From Planctomycetales bacterium 4484_113 (GTDB taxonomy: Bacteria > 4484-113), in assembly GCA_002050035.1 (NCBI GenBank), contig MVCR01000002.1, forward strand, positions 1-36,175: a stretch of DNA of 36,175 nt, in the 5' to 3' direction. This document shows positions 35,122-36,175 of the stretch, piece by piece. Each line of letters begins with the position of its first letter. Position 1 is the stretch's first letter. Below the pieces are notes generated by a model. The model made no database searches. It worked only from the letters and a program-made list of their open reading frames with translations, and was not told the DNA's origin. The position numbers and the translations under genes were made by a program.

Positions 35122-36048
35122 CTAGTCGCCGATTTGCCCGTAGGTTTCGAGCACGATACTCGCGCTCTTATGCAGCGCTTCAATTTCCTCGGTGGTGAAC
35201 TCCGCGTCGAGGAATCCTTCCACGCCACTCCGCCCGATGATGGTCGGCAGGCTGATGCTGCTCTCCTCCTCGATGCCGTAGGCGCCGCCGGGAACCACCG
35301 ACACCGGCAGCGGCCGCTTCTCATCGAAGGAGATGGCACGTATCAGCTCCGCGGTGGCGACGGCGACCGCCCAGGCCGCGCCGCCCTTCAGGCGAATCAT
35401 ATCCGCGCCGCACTTGCGGTTCTTGGCGTAGACCTCGTCCAGCGCCTCGCGGGTCACTCCTGCCAGCGACTCGAAGCTCACGCCGGCATAGCTCGCCTGG
35501 CTCCAGATGGGCACCATGGAATCCCCGTGCTCGCCGCAAAGGAACGCCTGCACATCGCGCGGATACCAGCCGAACCGCTCCGACAGATACGAGCGGAAGC
35601 GAATCGTGTCCACGAGGTTGCCCAGCCCGATGACGCGCTCGCGGGGGAAACCGCTCCGCTTGTAAGCCCGCAGATTCAGCACGTCCACCGGATTCACCAC
35701 CGTGATGATGATGCAGCCGGGATTCACCTTCTTGATGACGTCGATGGAGTTGTCGAGAATCCCCACGTTCACCTTGATGAGCTCCAGGCGCGACTGGTCG
35801 GGCTTGCGGCGGCTGCCCGCGGGGATGATGACGATGTCGCATCCTTCCACCGCTTCCACCGAAGTCGCCGCTTCGATGTCGCAGGCGCCGGTAACCGCGG
35901 TGCACTGCAAGAGGTCTTCGCGCTCGCCCTTGACCGGGTCTTCGAGGATGTCGATGAGAACGAGCTTGCGCGCAAGCCCCTCCGTTAGTAGATGAAACGC
36001 GGTGGTAACTCCGACCCGACCCGCGCCTCCAATAATGGCAATTCGCAT
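35122..36048 (-). CDS. mdh: Malate dehydrogenase (lactate/malate dehydrogenase family)
   Basis: Predicted NAD-dependent oxidation of malate to oxaloacetate, 308 residues, LDH-like type. NAD-binding GGAGRVG (7-13) with Asp33 after strand 2 (LVLIDI) favours NAD. The substrate loop reads SRRKPDQSR: Arg81 at the selectivity position and Arg87 match malate rather than lactate specificity, although the usual G-M after KP is D-Q. Asp147, Arg150 and catalytic His174 (CGEHGDSMVP) are present. The usual G-S-G-T-x-L-D-T-A-R-F is G-L-G-N-L-V-D-T-I-R-F. AGGAGGG Shine-Dalgarno 8 nt before ATG. A close paralogue with another 2-hydroxyacid substrate remains possible. Confidence 0.85.
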   Translation of the reverse strand: MRIAIIGGAGRVGVTTAFHLLTEGLARKLVLIDILEDPVKGEREDLLQCTAVTGACDIEAATSVEAVEGCDIVIIPAGSRRKPDQSRLELIKVNVGILDNSIDVIKKVNPGCIIITVVNPVDVLNLRAYKRSGFPRERVIGLGNLVDTIRFRSYLSERFGWYPRDVQAFLCGEHGDSMVPIWSQASYAGVSFESLAGVTREALDEVYAKNRKCGADMIRLKGGAAWAVAVATAELIRAISFDEKRPLPVSVVPGGAYGIEEESSISLPTIIGRSGVEGFLDAEFTTEEIEALHKSASIVLETYGQIGD

Positions 36049-36082
36049 AATATTTCCCTCCTAGGCCTTAGAAGTCGCACCT

Positions 36083-36111
36083 ATTATCGCGCAAAAGCCC
36101 GCATCTGTGAA
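36083..36111 (-). promoter_or_regulatory. Promoter of mdh
   Basis: On the minus strand TTCACA (36106-36111), a 17-bp spacer, and GATAAT (36083-36088). Start predicted near 36077, leaving a leader of about 28 nt with the AGGAGGG Shine-Dalgarno. Nothing else is recognised in 36112-36175. Confidence 0.55.
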
Positions 36112-36175
36112 CCCTTCCCCAAAGGCTCCGCAAGAAAACCCGCCGCCACCGGGGGGCGCCAACCTCCCGCTCGGA

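Noticed and set aside
1-36175. CRISPR arrays, insertion sequences, prophage or toxin-antitoxin genes
   Set aside because: No spaced direct repeats, transposase or integrase motifs, or phage proteins were seen on either strand.

Overview
This 36 kb window is ordinary bacterial chromosome, moderately GC-rich by eye. It comes from a lineage I cannot place firmly. The housekeeping proteins are clearly bacterial but divergent: EF-Tu has unusual switch-region residues, L11 has a long C-terminal tail, and rpoB and rpoC use TTG starts. Several genes appear to be read from leaderless transcripts with GTG starts. An iron-sulfur/flavin transhydrogenase-like operon suggests an anaerobe or facultative anaerobe. 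Uncultured Terrabacteria-like phyla (Armatimonadota or Chloroflexota relatives) are possible, but that is a guess. I see no phage, insertion sequence, CRISPR array or rRNA.

Layout. Positions 1-867 hold the 3' end of pncB (nicotinate phosphoribosyltransferase). It converges on an amidohydrolase-dnaE operon (962-5723, minus strand). Divergent from that operon are def (peptide deformylase) and ruvB (5849-7513). Then come mazG and pyrD on the minus strand (7535-9153). Mononucleotide and DNA-precursor metabolism, replication, recombination and protein maturation are thus mixed here, mostly as one- or two-gene units.

Positions 9345-17470 are the most interesting part. A promoter and a roughly 280-nt leader with several strong RNA hairpins precede three genes: a NuoE-like protein with an added zinc-ribbon domain, a NuoF/NfnB-type fusion, and a NuoG-N/HydA-N-like iron-sulfur protein. 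This composition matches the Stn (Sporomusa-type Nfn) class of electron-bifurcating NAD(H)/NADP(H)/ferredoxin transhydrogenases. The next two genes on the same strand are an FMN-binding glutamate synthase core without a glutaminase domain, and a glutamate dehydrogenase. I infer a redox-to-nitrogen module in which reducing power is balanced and used for glutamate metabolism.

Positions 17522-21593 hold an APC amino-acid permease fused to two UspA domains, an AI-2E/PerM-family membrane protein, and a small orphan lipoprotein. Positions 21644-34353 are the classic information-processing operon tuf-rpmG-tRNA-Trp-secE-nusG-rplK-rplA-rplJ-rplL-rpoB-rpoC. In it rpoC is interrupted by an apparent 2-nt deletion near 32259. 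Finally, a small integral membrane protein and a malate dehydrogenase (34489-36048) lie on the minus strand.

Regulation visible in the sequence: many promoters are extended -10 elements of the form TGC-TANNAT or TGG-TATAAT with no good -35. In four genes the -10 lies only 6-8 nt before a GTG start, so the mRNA should begin at or next to the start codon. Convergent gene ends carry short hairpins without T-tracts.
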